Counted from the first letter of the stretch, positions 19,661 to 28,876 are shown. The stretch: DNA of 64,000 nucleotides from Herbidospora yilanensis (GCF_001570565.1 NZ_BBXE01000023.1:124001-188000), one strand, 5' to 3'. Made by a program: numbers and translations. Notes: generated from the sequence alone by a model not told the origin.

Positions 19661-20197
19661 TTAGACGGGCACTGAGACCAGGAAGGCGCAGTCGCCGAAG
19701 CTGATCTCGTCACCGCTGCGGATGCGGGCCGGGCCCACCAGCCGCCACCCGTTCAGGCGGGTGCCGTTCAGTGAGCCCAGGTCGACCAGCAGCCAGTGGT
19801 CTTCTTCTCGTCGCAGTTCCGCGTGGATCCGCGACACGGTCAGGTCGGCCAGCACCAGGTCGCAGGCTGAGCCGCGCCCCACGACATATCGGATCCGGGT
19901 GTCTGCCGGCAGTGCGAGGCGGGGGAGCTTGGGGCGGCGCCAGGCCGCCCGCAGGCGGGTGCTGAAGTCGGACACCGAGCCGACGAGGTCGGTGGCCCGT
20001 CGCCGGAACCTGCCCCGCTGGGGCAGGTCGGCGACGAGTTGTTCGAGCTCTGCGGCGCTGCGGGCGCGCAGGGCCTGGTCGACCCTGCCGACGAACGTCT
20101 CCATGGAGAGGTGGCCTTCGGCCGCCCGTTCACGTAGCTCGTTGAGCGCACGCTCGCGGTCCTCGTCAGAGGCGCGCACGTGTGGCTCGGAGCTCAT
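19661..20197 (-). CDS. DUF1707 and FHA domain protein
   Basis: 178 residues. The N-terminal part RASDEDRERALNELRERAAEGHLSMETF is a DUF1707 domain. The C-terminal FHA domain has VVGRGSACDLVLADLTVSRIHAELR and LVDLGSLNGTRLNG, the phosphothreonine-binding motifs (GR, SRxHA, NG). Such proteins usually bind a target phosphorylated by a Ser/Thr kinase; no kinase gene is in the window. Cytoplasmic, no membrane segment. Minus-strand gene ending at its own terminator. Confidence 0.85.
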   Translation of the reverse strand: MSSEPHVRASDEDRERALNELRERAAEGHLSMETFVGRVDQALRARSAAELEQLVADLPQRGRFRRRATDLVGSVSDFSTRLRAAWRRPKLPRLALPADTRIRYVVGRGSACDLVLADLTVSRIHAELRREEDHWLLVDLGSLNGTRLNGWRLVGPARIRSGDEISFGDCAFLVSVPV

Positions 20198-20247
20198 GTC
20201 TGGAGTATCCGCTTTCCGTCAGGCCGGTGTCCAGATAGCCCCTAACC

Positions 20248-21114
20248 TCAGGGCTTCGCGAAGTCTTGGGTCCAGTATGGCCCACCCGCGACCACGTGAC
20301 CCACGCCGATGTGCGTGTAGGTGCAATTCATGATGTTGGCCTTGTGGCCGGGGCTGTTCATCCAGCCCTGAACGACCTGGGCGGCCGTCTGGTAGCCCTT
20401 GGCGATGTTCTCGCCGGCGGCGCGGAAGCTGAAGCCGGCCTGCTTGAGGCGGTCGCCGAACGAGCGGCCGTCGGCCGAGTCGTGGCTGAAGTAGTTCTTC
20501 GCCGACATGTCCGCGGAGTGGTTGAACGCGGCGGTGCGGAGCTTGGCGTCGTGCGTCAGGGGGCCGCAGCCGCCCTTGGCGCGCTCGGCGTTGGTCAGCC
20601 GCACGACCTCGTTCTCGACCGCCGTGCCGACGGTGGAGCCGGTGGGGGTGGCCGACGGGGTGGCGCTGGGCGTGGCGCTCGGCGACGTGCTGGGCGAGGC
20701 CGACGGCGACGGGGACGGCGCGGGGGCCGGGGTGCACGTGGTGATGTTCACCCGGCGCGAGTTGACGACCTGGCCGAAGCGGCCCGTCACCTGGGTGTAG
20801 TAGACGCCGGGGGCGCAGGTCGTGCGGACCCGTAGCTTGGCCGTGCGGACCACCTTGGAGCCGCTCTTGAGCGTCTTGTCCGGTCCGGCGACGAACTGCT
20901 TGATCCGCACCCGGACCCGGGTCTTGCCGAAACAGTTGCCGGTGCGGGAGCCGACGGCGGTCAACTGGCCGAGCTGGTTCACTGCCGGCTTGGAGGCGAC
21001 GATGCGGCAGCGCGCGGTATGTGCCTGCGCCGCCGCCGCGGAGGCGGTCGTCGCCGGGAGCGTCGCTGCCAGCAGCACACCGGCGCAGAAGAGCGCGCGG
21101 AGTGAAGTCTTCAT
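20248..21114 (-). CDS. Secreted CAP-domain (SCP/PR1-like) protein
   Basis: 288 residues from ATG 21114 (GGAAGG upstream). Signal peptide to about residue 28 (MKTSLRALFCAGVLLAATLP, then TASAAAA). A beta-type domain with paired cysteines (about 35-130) is followed by a Ser/Pro/Thr linker of repeated SPSASPSTSPSATPSA units. The C-terminal CAP domain runs from ENEVVRLTNAERAKGGC through NYFSHDSADGRSFGDRLKQAG and GENIAKGY to GWMNSPGHKANIMNCTYTHIGVGH. The linker and two-domain build suggest a wall-surface or exported binding protein. Substrate unknown. Confidence 0.88.
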   Translation of the reverse strand: MKTSLRALFCAGVLLAATLPATTASAAAAQAHTARCRIVASKPAVNQLGQLTAVGSRTGNCFGKTRVRVRIKQFVAGPDKTLKSGSKVVRTAKLRVRTTCAPGVYYTQVTGRFGQVVNSRRVNITTCTPAPAPSPSPSASPSTSPSATPSATPSATPTGSTVGTAVENEVVRLTNAERAKGGCGPLTHDAKLRTAAFNHSADMSAKNYFSHDSADGRSFGDRLKQAGFSFRAAGENIAKGYQTAAQVVQGWMNSPGHKANIMNCTYTHIGVGHVVAGGPYWTQDFAKP

Positions 21115-21277
21115 GAACTTCCTTCCAGGGGTGGGGGTTCCGAAGCTCTGGAATGGAACCGAAGTATGGCCTGGTCGGAAGTGCTGTGTGAGGAAAACCG
21201 TCATATTCGGTGACCTGGCCGAGATCATCCTGTTACGGAATCCCTGATGGCCACGTTCCAGCCGATGGTTCTGTGAT

Positions 21278-22603
21278 TTAGGTCACATCATGTGAAAGCT
21301 GGGACATCTTGGCACTGGTGAGGTCGTACTTGAAGGTCATCAGGACGCCCAGGAGGATGATGATCGCCGGCACGATCGTGATGCCGATGAGCACCGCGAA
21401 CTCGGCGCTCTCGGGCTGGGTGACCGGGTTGGCGGGGTCCGACTCGCGGAAGCCGCCGATTGCCAGGGTCACGCCGTAGATGGTCGCGCCGAAGGCGGCC
21501 ACCGCGCTCTCCACCGCCGTCCACAGGCCGGTGAACACCCCGCCGCGCCGCTTGCCGCTCACCATGCCGTCGTACGCGATCACGTCCGCCAGCATCGAGA
21601 ACTGGAGGAGCTGGAGGCCGGCGTACCCGACGCCGACCACGACGATCACCGCGTGGGCGTAGACCGGTCCGAACAGGGGGGTGGCCACGGCCGCGACCGC
21701 CCCGCTCATGAACAACACCCCGGAGAGGATCATCGCGCCGCGCTTGTCGAGCTTCTTCGCCAGCCACACCCAGAGCGGCATCGTCACGAGCATCGGCCCG
21801 ACCAGCGCCGCGAACAGGGTCGTCGTCGCGCCGGTGCTGCCGATCGTGTACGCCGCGAAGTAGGGGGCGCCGGCCAGCATGACGTACGCGCCGAGGGTCT
21901 GCGCGCTGCTCAGGCCCAGCAACCACATGAACGGCCTGGAGGTGCGGGCCGCCCTGAGCTGGGCCTTCAGGCTGGCCTCGGGCTCCGACTGGCCGGTGTA
22001 GGGCGCGCCCGCGGTGCCGAAGAAGGAGGCCAGCATCGCGAGCAGCAGGATCACGCCGAAGACCAGGCCCATGAGCCGGTAGCCCTCGACGGTGTCGCCC
22101 GCGAGGATCGGCGCCAGGATGCCGCTCATGCCGATGCCGATGGCGATGAAGATCATGCGCCACTGGAGCAGCGACGTGCGCTCGTGGTAGTCGTGGGTCA
22201 TCTCGGCGGGCATCGCCTTGTAGGGGACCTCGTAGAGGGCGTACCCGCTGGCCGCGACCAGGAAGGCGGCCCCGACGAAGAGCGCGGCCGGGACGCCCGT
22301 GAGCGGCGGGCCGATGAACATCACCACGAACGCGACCGGCAGGATCGCCGCCCCGCCGAGCAGCCACGGCCGCCGGGGGCCCCACCGCGACACCGTCCGG
22401 TCGGACCACTGGCCGACGAGCGTGTTGGCGACCAGGTCCCACGCCTTCGGCAGGAACACCACGACACCGGCCAGCAGCGGATCGACGGCCAGCACGTTGG
22501 TCATGTAGATGAGCAGCAGGAGGCCGGGGATCGTGGTGAAGTTCGCCGTGCAGAAGGAGCCGACGGCGTAGCCGAGGCGCACTCGGGTGGGGACCGTGAC
22601 CAT
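21278..22603 (-). CDS. MFS transporter of the GPH (glycoside/pentoside:cation symporter) type
   Basis: 441 residues with about 12 membrane helices. The N-terminal VGSFCTANFTTIPGLLLLIYMTNVLAV, the loop GQWSDRTVSRWGPRRPWLLGG and the mid region YEVPYKAMPAEMTHDYHERTSLL are typical of MFS_2/GPH sugar symporters such as MelB relatives. It probably carries a sugar or glycoside with a cation. No sugar-hydrolase gene is beside it, so the substrate is open. Confidence 0.8.
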   Translation of the reverse strand: MVTVPTRVRLGYAVGSFCTANFTTIPGLLLLIYMTNVLAVDPLLAGVVVFLPKAWDLVANTLVGQWSDRTVSRWGPRRPWLLGGAAILPVAFVVMFIGPPLTGVPAALFVGAAFLVAASGYALYEVPYKAMPAEMTHDYHERTSLLQWRMIFIAIGIGMSGILAPILAGDTVEGYRLMGLVFGVILLLAMLASFFGTAGAPYTGQSEPEASLKAQLRAARTSRPFMWLLGLSSAQTLGAYVMLAGAPYFAAYTIGSTGATTTLFAALVGPMLVTMPLWVWLAKKLDKRGAMILSGVLFMSGAVAAVATPLFGPVYAHAVIVVVGVGYAGLQLLQFSMLADVIAYDGMVSGKRRGGVFTGLWTAVESAVAAFGATIYGVTLAIGGFRESDPANPVTQPESAEFAVLIGITIVPAIIILLGVLMTFKYDLTSAKMSQLSHDVT

Positions 22604-22648
22604 GGCCGCAATTCAAGCCCAATCACGGTAAATCGGATAGGGAATCGA

Positions 22649-23545
22649 TCAGTCCGTTACGTCGGCACAGACGACGTGCGCGCCCAGTTCGATCATGCGC
22701 CGCTCGGTGAACGCGTCGGCCACCCGCGCCATCAGCACCGGAGCCTCGCTGGCGGCCAGTTGCGGCAGCCTGGCGCGCACCCCGCGATGGAGGTCGCGGA
22801 CGATGTCCTCGGAGTTGGCGGTGTGCACCTTCACATGCAGCATGATCCCCTGCGACCCCGAGACGGTCCGCGCGGCGGAGATCCACACGTGGTGGACGAC
22901 CGGGATGTCACGCAGCAGCTCGGCGATGGCCACCCGCAGGGCGGGCAGGATCGGGTGGTTCGTGCGCTGGTATCCGGGGTCGACGACCTGCATCGCGCCC
23001 GACAGGTGCTGGCGCGGCTGCGGGATCCACGGCGCGGGCGCGGCCGGGGCGTGCTGCTGCACCGGCGGGACCGGCGCGCCCAGCGGCATCGGCGCCGCGG
23101 TGCGGACCGGCGGCTTGGGGATCCGGTCCATGCTGCCGGTCGCGTAGGCGTTCGGCGTGGCGCCCGACAGGACGGGATGCGGTCCGCTGCGGGTCTGGCG
23201 GAGGTATCGCTGGAGGTCGTCGATCGGCACGGCCGCGGCGGCGGGGCCCGCGGCGTCGATGACGATCTCGCGGACCCCGGTCACCCGCTGGATGTCCAGG
23301 ATGGTGTCGGCGTCGCACACCGACAGCGAGTGGCTGCCCCGGTGGCGCGCGTAGGTCGCCGGACCGGTGTAGCCGAGCAGCACCCGTTCGCCACTCTGGG
23401 TGGTGCCGAGCACCACGGAACGATCGGGCCGGACGGCGACAAGGATGCCCCAATCCGCCAAAGCGGCGAGAAGTTGGTGCGGACTGCCGTGCTGGGCGAG
23501 CACTTCGCCGAGAGCGGGATTCCCGATGCTCATATGCTGAACCAT
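22649..23545 (-). CDS. SseB-family protein
   Basis: 298 residues from ATG 23545 (a second ATG at 23533 is possible; neither has a clear ribosome-binding site). The N-terminal 110 residues (LGEVLAQHGSPHQLLAALADWGILVAV to VLLGYTGPATYARHRG) resemble the SseB N-terminal domain common in actinobacterial proteins of unknown role. A Pro/Ala-rich linker follows, then a second globular domain from TNHPILPALRVAIAELLRDIPVVHHVWIS. No signal peptide. Function unknown. Confidence 0.65.
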   Translation of the reverse strand: MVQHMSIGNPALGEVLAQHGSPHQLLAALADWGILVAVRPDRSVVLGTTQSGERVLLGYTGPATYARHRGSHSLSVCDADTILDIQRVTGVREIVIDAAGPAAAAVPIDDLQRYLRQTRSGPHPVLSGATPNAYATGSMDRIPKPPVRTAAPMPLGAPVPPVQQHAPAAPAPWIPQPRQHLSGAMQVVDPGYQRTNHPILPALRVAIAELLRDIPVVHHVWISAARTVSGSQGIMLHVKVHTANSEDIVRDLHRGVRARLPQLAASEAPVLMARVADAFTERRMIELGAHVVCADVTD

Positions 23546-23850
23546 AGGTACCGAACCACGATTTAGCAGGCTAATCGGCAAGATTAGGTGCGATCAATAC
23601 CAAGTTGGCGGCTGTGGGGATTGGCTCGGTCCAACCCGGGTATGCCGATGAATCCGCCGTTTACGTGAGGGATTCTCACGACTCCCCTGGGTAACAGCCG
23701 TCTCGTATGGCGGATCCTCCGAGGGCTCTCCGAACGGCGTGGATAGACTCGTCGGCGACCCATGAAGCGAGACGCGGCGGCCTGGGGCCGGCTGCGGCTC
23801 GCGCTCGTGAATCTGCCCTTAGAGTCGTCACGTTCGAAGGAAATCATCCA

Positions 23851-25440
23851 GTGAACAAGCCCGTCGTACTGGTCGCAGAGGAGCTCTCCCAGGCCGGTCT
23901 CGCCGTCCTCGGAGCGGACTTCGAGGTCCGTCAGGTCGACGGAGCCGACAGGTCCGCGTTCCTTCCGGCTCTCTCCGACGTCGACGCTCTGATCGTGCGC
24001 AGCGCCACCCAGGTCGACGCCGAGGCCGTGGCCCACGCGCCGAAGCTGCGTGTGGTGGCCCGCGCGGGCGTCGGCCTCGACAACGTCGACGTCGACGCGG
24101 CCACCAAGGCCGGCGTCATGGTCGTCAACGCGCCCACCTCGAACATCACCAGCGCCGCCGAGCACACCGTCGCGCTCATCCTCGCCTCGGCCCGCAACGT
24201 CGCCCAGGCCCACACCGCCCTCAAGGGCGGCGAGTGGAAGCGGTCCAAGTACACCGGTGTCGAGCTCGACGAGAAGGTCGTCGGCATCCTCGGCCTCGGC
24301 AAGATCGGTCAGCTCGTCGCCCAGCGCCTCGCGCCGTTCGGGGTGGAACTGATCGCGTACGACCCCTACCTCCCGGCGGCCCGCGCGGCGGCCATGGGCG
24401 TCCAGCTCGTCTCGCTCGACGAGGTGCTGGCCAAGGCCGACTTCATCACCGTCCACCTGCCGAAGTCCAAGGAGACCATCGGCCTGATCGGGGAGCGAGA
24501 GCTCCACATGGTCAAGCCGAACGTCCGCCTGATCAACGTGGCGCGCGGCGGCATCATCGACGAGAACGCCCTCTACTCCGCCATCAAGGAGGGCCGGGTC
24601 GCCGGCGCCGGCATCGACGTGTTCCCCAAGGAGCCCGTCACCGACAGCCCGCTGTTCGAGCTCGACCAGGTCGTCGTCACGCCCCACCTCGGCGCCTCCA
24701 CCCACGAGGCCCAGGAGAAGGCCGGCACCCAGGTGGCCCGCAGCGTGAAGCTCGCCCTCGGCGGCGAGTTCGTGCCCGACGCGGTGAACGTCCAGGGCGG
24801 CGCGGTGGCCGAAGAGGTCAAGCCGGGCCTGCCGCTGACCGAGCGGCTCGGCCGGGTCTTCACCGCCCTCGCGGGCGAGGTCGCCACCCGCCTGGTCGTC
24901 GAGGTCCGGGGCGAGATCGCCTCGCAGGACGTGCGGGTGCTGGAGCTGGCCGCGCTCAAGGGCGTCTTCACCGACGTCGTCGAGAACGGCGTCACCTACG
25001 TGAACGCGCCGCTGCTGGCCCAGGACCGGGGCACCGTCGTCGAGCTGGTCACCAGCCCCGACAGCCCCGACTGGCGCAACGTGATCACCGTCCGCGGCGT
25101 GCTGGCCGACGGCCGCACGGTCTCGGTCTCCGGCACGTTGTCGGGCCCGCGCCAGATCACCAAGATCGTCGAGGTCAACGGCTTCGCGATGGAGATCGAG
25201 CCCACCGACCACCTGGCGTTCTTCACCTACACCGACCGCCCGGGCATCGTCGGCATCGTCGGCCGCCTGCTCGGCGAGCAGAGTGTCAACATCGCCTCCA
25301 TGCAGGTCGCCCGTGGCGCCAAGGGCGGCAAGGCCCTGATCGCGCTGACCCTCGACTCGGCGGCCCCGGCCGACGTGGTCGACCAGATCGCCAGCGAGAT
25401 CGGCGCCGACAGCGGCCGGGTCGTCGACCTCGAAGGCTGA
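23851..25440 (+). CDS. serA: D-3-phosphoglycerate dehydrogenase
   Basis: 529 residues from GTG 23851; an in-frame upstream extension exists but is not conserved-looking. It oxidises 3-phosphoglycerate, the first step of serine synthesis. Rossmann motif GLGKIGQLVAQRL; catalytic Arg in NVARGGIID, Glu in DVFPKEP, His in VTPHLGAST. The long form has an intervening domain (about 315-450) and a C-terminal ACT domain (LAFFTYTDRPGIVGIVGRLLGEQSVNIASM), which binds serine in this family. Followed by a terminator. Confidence 0.96.
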   Translation: MNKPVVLVAEELSQAGLAVLGADFEVRQVDGADRSAFLPALSDVDALIVRSATQVDAEAVAHAPKLRVVARAGVGLDNVDVDAATKAGVMVVNAPTSNITSAAEHTVALILASARNVAQAHTALKGGEWKRSKYTGVELDEKVVGILGLGKIGQLVAQRLAPFGVELIAYDPYLPAARAAAMGVQLVSLDEVLAKADFITVHLPKSKETIGLIGERELHMVKPNVRLINVARGGIIDENALYSAIKEGRVAGAGIDVFPKEPVTDSPLFELDQVVVTPHLGASTHEAQEKAGTQVARSVKLALGGEFVPDAVNVQGGAVAEEVKPGLPLTERLGRVFTALAGEVATRLVVEVRGEIASQDVRVLELAALKGVFTDVVENGVTYVNAPLLAQDRGTVVELVTSPDSPDWRNVITVRGVLADGRTVSVSGTLSGPRQITKIVEVNGFAMEIEPTDHLAFFTYTDRPGIVGIVGRLLGEQSVNIASMQVARGAKGGKALIALTLDSAAPADVVDQIASEIGADSGRVVDLEG

Positions 25441-25454
25441 TCGTCACGACATCG

Positions 25455-25489
25455 AGGCCGCATCCGTTCCCGGAACGGGTGCGGCCTTT
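25455..25489 (+). terminator. Terminator after serA
   Basis: A 15-bp stem (25455-25469 with 25473-25487) containing AGGCCGCA and TGCGGCCT, one G-U pair, a 3-nt loop, then TTT. Confidence 0.8.
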
Positions 25490-25510
25490 GCCGTCTCATG
25501 GGGTGAGATG

Positions 25511-25543
25511 GTAGGTCGTCCTACGAGATGGCTGGGGTACTGT
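25511..25543 (+). promoter_or_regulatory. Palindrome and -10 element before the leuB leader
   Basis: GTAGGTCGTCCTAC (25511-25524) is a perfect 5-4-5 inverted repeat. TACTGT (25538-25543) lies 7 bp before ATG 25551, the spacing of a leaderless actinobacterial promoter. The palindrome would overlap the -35 area and could be an operator. Confidence 0.45.
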
Positions 25544-25550
25544 GGCAGGG

Positions 25551-25592
25551 ATGCGTCGGGTACTCGTAATTACCTGCCGCGGCGGGGTCTGA
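25551..25592 (+). CDS. Candidate leader peptide upstream of leuB
   Basis: Fourteen-codon ORF encoding MRRVLVITCRGGV and TGA, probably leaderless. Val-Leu-Val-Ile in a row resembles the branched-chain leader peptides before ilvB (15281) and cimA (28812). The 3' part lies in one arm of a strong hairpin: CCGCGGCGGGGTC (25577-25589) with GACCCGCCGCGG (25607-25618). Unlike the other two, no U-tailed terminator follows, so any control may act on translation of the next small gene or by a different mechanism. Confidence 0.5.
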   Translation: MRRVLVITCRGGV

Positions 25593-25667
25593 CCCAGCAG
25601 GCCGGCGACCCGCCGCGGAGTCGTGGCGTGCCGACCTCCTTTCTCCTCCCAGAGCCTGGAGACCCTC

Positions 25668-25778
25668 ATGTACGACATGTATCCGTGGAACCGTCCCGAA
25701 GACACCGACGACGAGGTCGCCGAGGCGCTGCAGATCGCCCTCGACCGGCGCGACAACGGCGGCTCGCCCGAGCGCTGA
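25668..25778 (+). CDS. 36-residue small protein between serA and leuB
   Basis: ATG 25668 with GGAGA upstream opens a 37-codon ORF, stop included. The product begins MYDMYPWNRPEDTDDEVAEA and ends in a basic/Ser tail (DRRDNGGSPER). It is acidic in the middle, probably one helix (DEVAEALQIALDRR). Codons strongly favour G/C at position three, as in real genes nearby. It lies between the leader hairpin and leuB, all in one direction. Function unknown; a conserved actinobacterial microprotein is plausible. Confidence 0.6.
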   Translation: MYDMYPWNRPEDTDDEVAEALQIALDRRDNGGSPER

Positions 25779-25840
25779 CGCGACATTCCGTATGGTGAGA
25801 TCGTTGTTCGATCTCCGAGACAGCCCGCTAAGGTACCCCC

Positions 25841-26887
25841 ATGGATTCGAGCAACATCCGCCTGGCAGTGATCCCCGGCGACGGGATCGGCACCGAGGTC
25901 GTCGCGGAGGGCCTCAAAGTTCTCGACGCGGTCGGCGTCAAGGTGGAGTCCACCCACTATGACCTGGGTGCGGCGCGCTACCACGCCACGGGTGAGACCC
26001 TGCCGGACTCGGTGCTCGCCGAGCTGCGCGGCTTCGACGCGATCCTGCTCGGCGCGGTGGGCGACCCGAGCGTGCCGCCGGGGGTGCTGGAGCGCGACCT
26101 GCTGCTGCGCCTGCGCTTCGAGCTCGACCACTACGTCAACCTGCGCCCGGTGAAGCTCTTCCCGGGCGTGGAGACCCCGCTCGGCAAGGCCCGCCCCGAA
26201 GACATCGACATGGTCGTCGTCCGCGAGGGCACCGAGGGCCCCTACGCCGGCGCGGGCGGCGTGCTCCGCAAGGGCACCCCCCACGAGATCGCCACACAGG
26301 ACTCGGTGAACACGGCCTACGGCGTCGAGCGGGTCGTCCGCTACGCCTTCGAGAAGGCCGCCGGCCGCGAGCGCCGCCACCTCACGCTGGTCCACAAGAC
26401 CAACGTGCTGACCTTCGCCGGCGACCTGTGGTCGCGCACGGTCAAGCGGGTCGCCGAGGAATACCCGCAGGTCACCACCGACTACTGCCACGTCGACGCC
26501 GCGTCGATGTTCTTCGTCTCGCAGCCGCAGCGGTTCGACGTGATCGTCACCGACAACCTGTTCGGCGACATCATCACCGACATCGGCGCCGCCATCGCGG
26601 GCGGCATCGGCCTGTCGGCCAGCGGCAACGTCAACCCCGACCGCACCGCGCCGAGCATGTTCGAGCCGGTCCACGGCTCCGCCCCCGACATCGCCGGGCA
26701 GGGCAAGGCCGACCCGAGCGCGACCATCCTGTCGGTCGCCATGCTCCTCGACCACATCGGCCAGCCCGAGGCCGCCGCCCGCGTCGAGCAGGCGGTCGCC
26801 GACGACCTGGTCGAGCGCGCCGGCGCGTGGGCGGCCCGCACCACCCGGGAGATCGGCGACGACATCGCCGCCCGAGTAGCCGGCTGA
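25841..26887 (+). CDS. leuB: 3-isopropylmalate dehydrogenase
   Basis: 348 residues. It oxidatively decarboxylates 3-isopropylmalate in leucine synthesis using NAD+ and Mg2+. Markers: [20 protein letters not shown], substrate-binding [34 protein letters not shown], and the metal-binding [20 protein letters not shown] with [17 protein letters not shown]. This is the actinobacterial type, closer to tartrate-dehydrogenase-like LeuB in spacing. It ends at a perfect terminator. Confidence 0.95.
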   Translation: MDSSNIRLAVIPGDGIGTEVVAEGLKVLDAVGVKVESTHYDLGAARYHATGETLPDSVLAELRGFDAILLGAVGDPSVPPGVLERDLLLRLRFELDHYVNLRPVKLFPGVETPLGKARPEDIDMVVVREGTEGPYAGAGGVLRKGTPHEIATQDSVNTAYGVERVVRYAFEKAAGRERRHLTLVHKTNVLTFAGDLWSRTVKRVAEEYPQVTTDYCHVDAASMFFVSQPQRFDVIVTDNLFGDIITDIGAAIAGGIGLSASGNVNPDRTAPSMFEPVHGSAPDIAGQGKADPSATILSVAMLLDHIGQPEAAARVEQAVADDLVERAGAWAARTTREIGDDIAARVAG

Positions 26888-26912
26888 TCGCCGGCCACCT
26901 TCGACGTTCCCT

Positions 26913-26953
26913 AGCGCACAGTGGCCCGTGTTGGGCCACTGTGCGCTTTTTCG
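26913..26953 (+). terminator. Terminator after leuB
   Basis: A 15-bp perfect stem, AGCGCACAGTGGCCC with GGGCCACTGTGCGCT, a 5-nt GTGTT loop and TTTTT after it. Confidence 0.93.
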
Positions 26954-27004
26954 TGCCCCGCGACATGCCCTAGGTTTTCATCAGTAGCGTAGAGAGGAAC
27001 CCGC

Positions 27005-28096
27005 ATGACCAGCCAGCTCAGCTTTGAGGTGCGCGCCAACCCCCAGGCGCGCAGCACGTCGGAAAGAGAGCGGGTGCTGGAGGCGCCCGGCTTCGGGCAG
27101 ACGTTCACCGACCACATGGTGTCGATCGACTTCACCGAGGGCGAGGGCTGGCACGACGCCCGGCTCGAACCCTACGGCCCGCTCGTGCTCGACCCGGCCA
27201 CGTCGGTGTTCCACTACGCCCAGGAGCTGTTCGAGGGGCTGAAGGCCTACCGGCAGGCCAACGGCTCGATCGTCGCGTTCCGCCCCTACGCGAACGCGGC
27301 CCGGTTCAACACCTCGGCCGCCCGCATGGCGATGCCCGAGCTGCCCGAGGACGTGTTCGTCGAGTCGCTCGAACTGCTCGTGCAGACCGACCGCGAGTGG
27401 GTGCCCACGACCGAGGGCCATAGCCTCTACCTGCGCCCCTTCATGATCGCCACGCAGGCCGGGCTGGGTGTCAACTACCCCTCGAAGACCTACCGCTACA
27501 TGGTGATCGCCTCACCGGCGGCCTCCTACTTCGCGGGCGGCGTGAAGCCGGTGTCGGTGTGGTTGTCGACCGAATACACCCGCGCGGCCCCCGGCGGGAC
27601 CGGCTTCGCCAAGTGCGGCGGCAACTACGCGGCCGCCTTCGTGGCCCAGCGCCAGGCCGTCGCCGAGGGCTGCGACCAGGTCGTCTGGCTCGACGCCGTG
27701 GAACACCGCTACGTCGAGGAGATGGGCGGGATGAACCTGTTCTTCGTCTTCGGCGACCGCCTGCTCACCCCGGCGCTCACCGGCACCCTGCTACCGGGCA
27801 TCACCCGCGACTCGATCCTCACCTTCGCGGCCGACCTCGGCCTGACCGCCGAGGAGGGCCGCATCTCGATCGAGGAGTGGCAGGCCGGGTGTGAGTCGGG
27901 CGAGCTCACCGAGGTCTTCGCCTGCGGCACCGCCGCCGTCGTCACCCCGGTCGGCTCGGTGAAGGGCGCCGACCGCGCCTGGACCGTCGGCGACGGCACC
28001 CCCGGGCCGGTCACCCTGAAGATCAGGGAAGAGCTCATGGGCATCCAGTACGGCACCCGCCCCGACCCCCACAACTGGGTGCACAAGATCGCCTAA
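27005..28096 (+). CDS. ilvE: Branched-chain amino-acid aminotransferase
   Basis: 363 residues, fold-type IV PLP enzyme that transaminates the oxo-acids of Val, Leu and Ile. Markers: FHYAQELFEGLKAYRQANG, the long-form SLYLRPFMIATQAGLGV, the PLP lysine in GGTGFAKCGGNYAAAF, and VEEMGGMNLFFVF. GTAAVVTPVGSVKG marks the C-terminal cofactor site. AGAGAGGAA precedes the ATG. Its TAA overlaps the TAG of the convergent methyltransferase in CTAA. Confidence 0.96.
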   Translation: MTSQLSFEVRANPQARSTSERERVLEAPGFGQTFTDHMVSIDFTEGEGWHDARLEPYGPLVLDPATSVFHYAQELFEGLKAYRQANGSIVAFRPYANAARFNTSAARMAMPELPEDVFVESLELLVQTDREWVPTTEGHSLYLRPFMIATQAGLGVNYPSKTYRYMVIASPAASYFAGGVKPVSVWLSTEYTRAAPGGTGFAKCGGNYAAAFVAQRQAVAEGCDQVVWLDAVEHRYVEEMGGMNLFFVFGDRLLTPALTGTLLPGITRDSILTFAADLGLTAEEGRISIEEWQAGCESGELTEVFACGTAAVVTPVGSVKGADRAWTVGDGTPGPVTLKIREELMGIQYGTRPDPHNWVHKIA

Positions 28097-28743
28097 CGCT
28101 TGCGCGCCAGCGTCAGACCGTCGGCCACCGGGAGCAGCACCGAATCGACCCGGGGGTCGGCGGTCACCATGTCGTTGAACTCGCGCAGCACCGGCACGTT
28201 GCCGTCCGCGTCGGGGTCGGTGATCCGGCCGCCCTGGATCGTGTTGTCGCAGACGATCAGGCCGCCCGGACGCATACGCGGCAGCAGCGCCTCGTAGTAG
28301 GCCGGATAGCCGGCCTTGTCGGCGTCGATGAACGCGAAGTCGATCTCCTCGCCGCCGGGCAGCGCGCCCAGGGTCTCGACGGCGTCGCCGAGCCGCAGTT
28401 CGATGCGGTCGGTGAGCCCGGCGCGTTCCCAGTACCTGCGGGCCATCGACGTCCATTCCTCGCTGACGTCGCAGGCGATCAGCCGCCCGCCGGGAGCCAG
28501 GCCCCGGGCGATGCAGATCGAGGAGTAGCCGGTGAACGTGCCGACCTCGACCGCCAGTCTCGCGCCGGTGAGCCGCACCAGCATGGTCATGAACGTGCCC
28601 TGCTCGGGCGCGATCTGCATGCCGGCGAAGTCGGCGTGCAGAGCCGTCGTCTCGGCCGCGAGATCACGAAGGACCTGGTCGGGCTGGGTGGCGTGGGCGG
28701 AGAGGTAGGCGGGCAGCGCTTCGCCCAGATAGGAACCCTTCAT
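28093..28743 (-). CDS. O-methyltransferase (family 3, CCoAOMT-like)
   Basis: 216 residues from ATG 28743 (GTG 28749 possible). SAM-binding motifs: AVEVGTFTGYSSICIARGL, then ACDVSEEW, and the metal-site-like FIDADKAGYPAYYE with CDNTIQGGRI, as in cation-dependent catechol O-methyltransferases. Many actinobacteria carry one here with unknown substrate. The start faces the cimA leader. Confidence 0.88.
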   Translation of the reverse strand: MKGSYLGEALPAYLSAHATQPDQVLRDLAAETTALHADFAGMQIAPEQGTFMTMLVRLTGARLAVEVGTFTGYSSICIARGLAPGGRLIACDVSEEWTSMARRYWERAGLTDRIELRLGDAVETLGALPGGEEIDFAFIDADKAGYPAYYEALLPRMRPGGLIVCDNTIQGGRITDPDADGNVPVLREFNDMVTADPRVDSVLLPVADGLTLARKR

Positions 28744-28811
28744 GATCACTATCTTACTTGGTGAGATCGATGTGCCAGAGGGTGGTTCCGGCGGGTAAGC
28801 TCGGCTTCACC

Positions 28812-28853
28812 ATGTTCAACGGTCTGCTCATTATTGGCAGGCGCGCCGGCTGA
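28812..28853 (+). CDS. Branched-chain leader peptide of cimA
   Basis: Fourteen codons encoding MFNGLLIIGRRAG and TGA. Leu-Leu-Ile-Ile would stall ribosomes when charged Leu/Ile tRNAs are scarce. The AGG CGC GCC codons also occur in the ilvB leader. GCGCGCCGGCTG (28841-28852), spanning the stop codon, can pair with CAGCCAGGCGCGC (28864-28876), which touches the terminator stem. This is the geometry expected of an attenuator. TAAGCT (28796-28801) may be the -10, giving a short 5' leader. Confidence 0.8.
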   Translation: MFNGLLIIGRRAG

Positions 28854-28876
28854 CGGATCATTCCAGCCAGGCGCGC

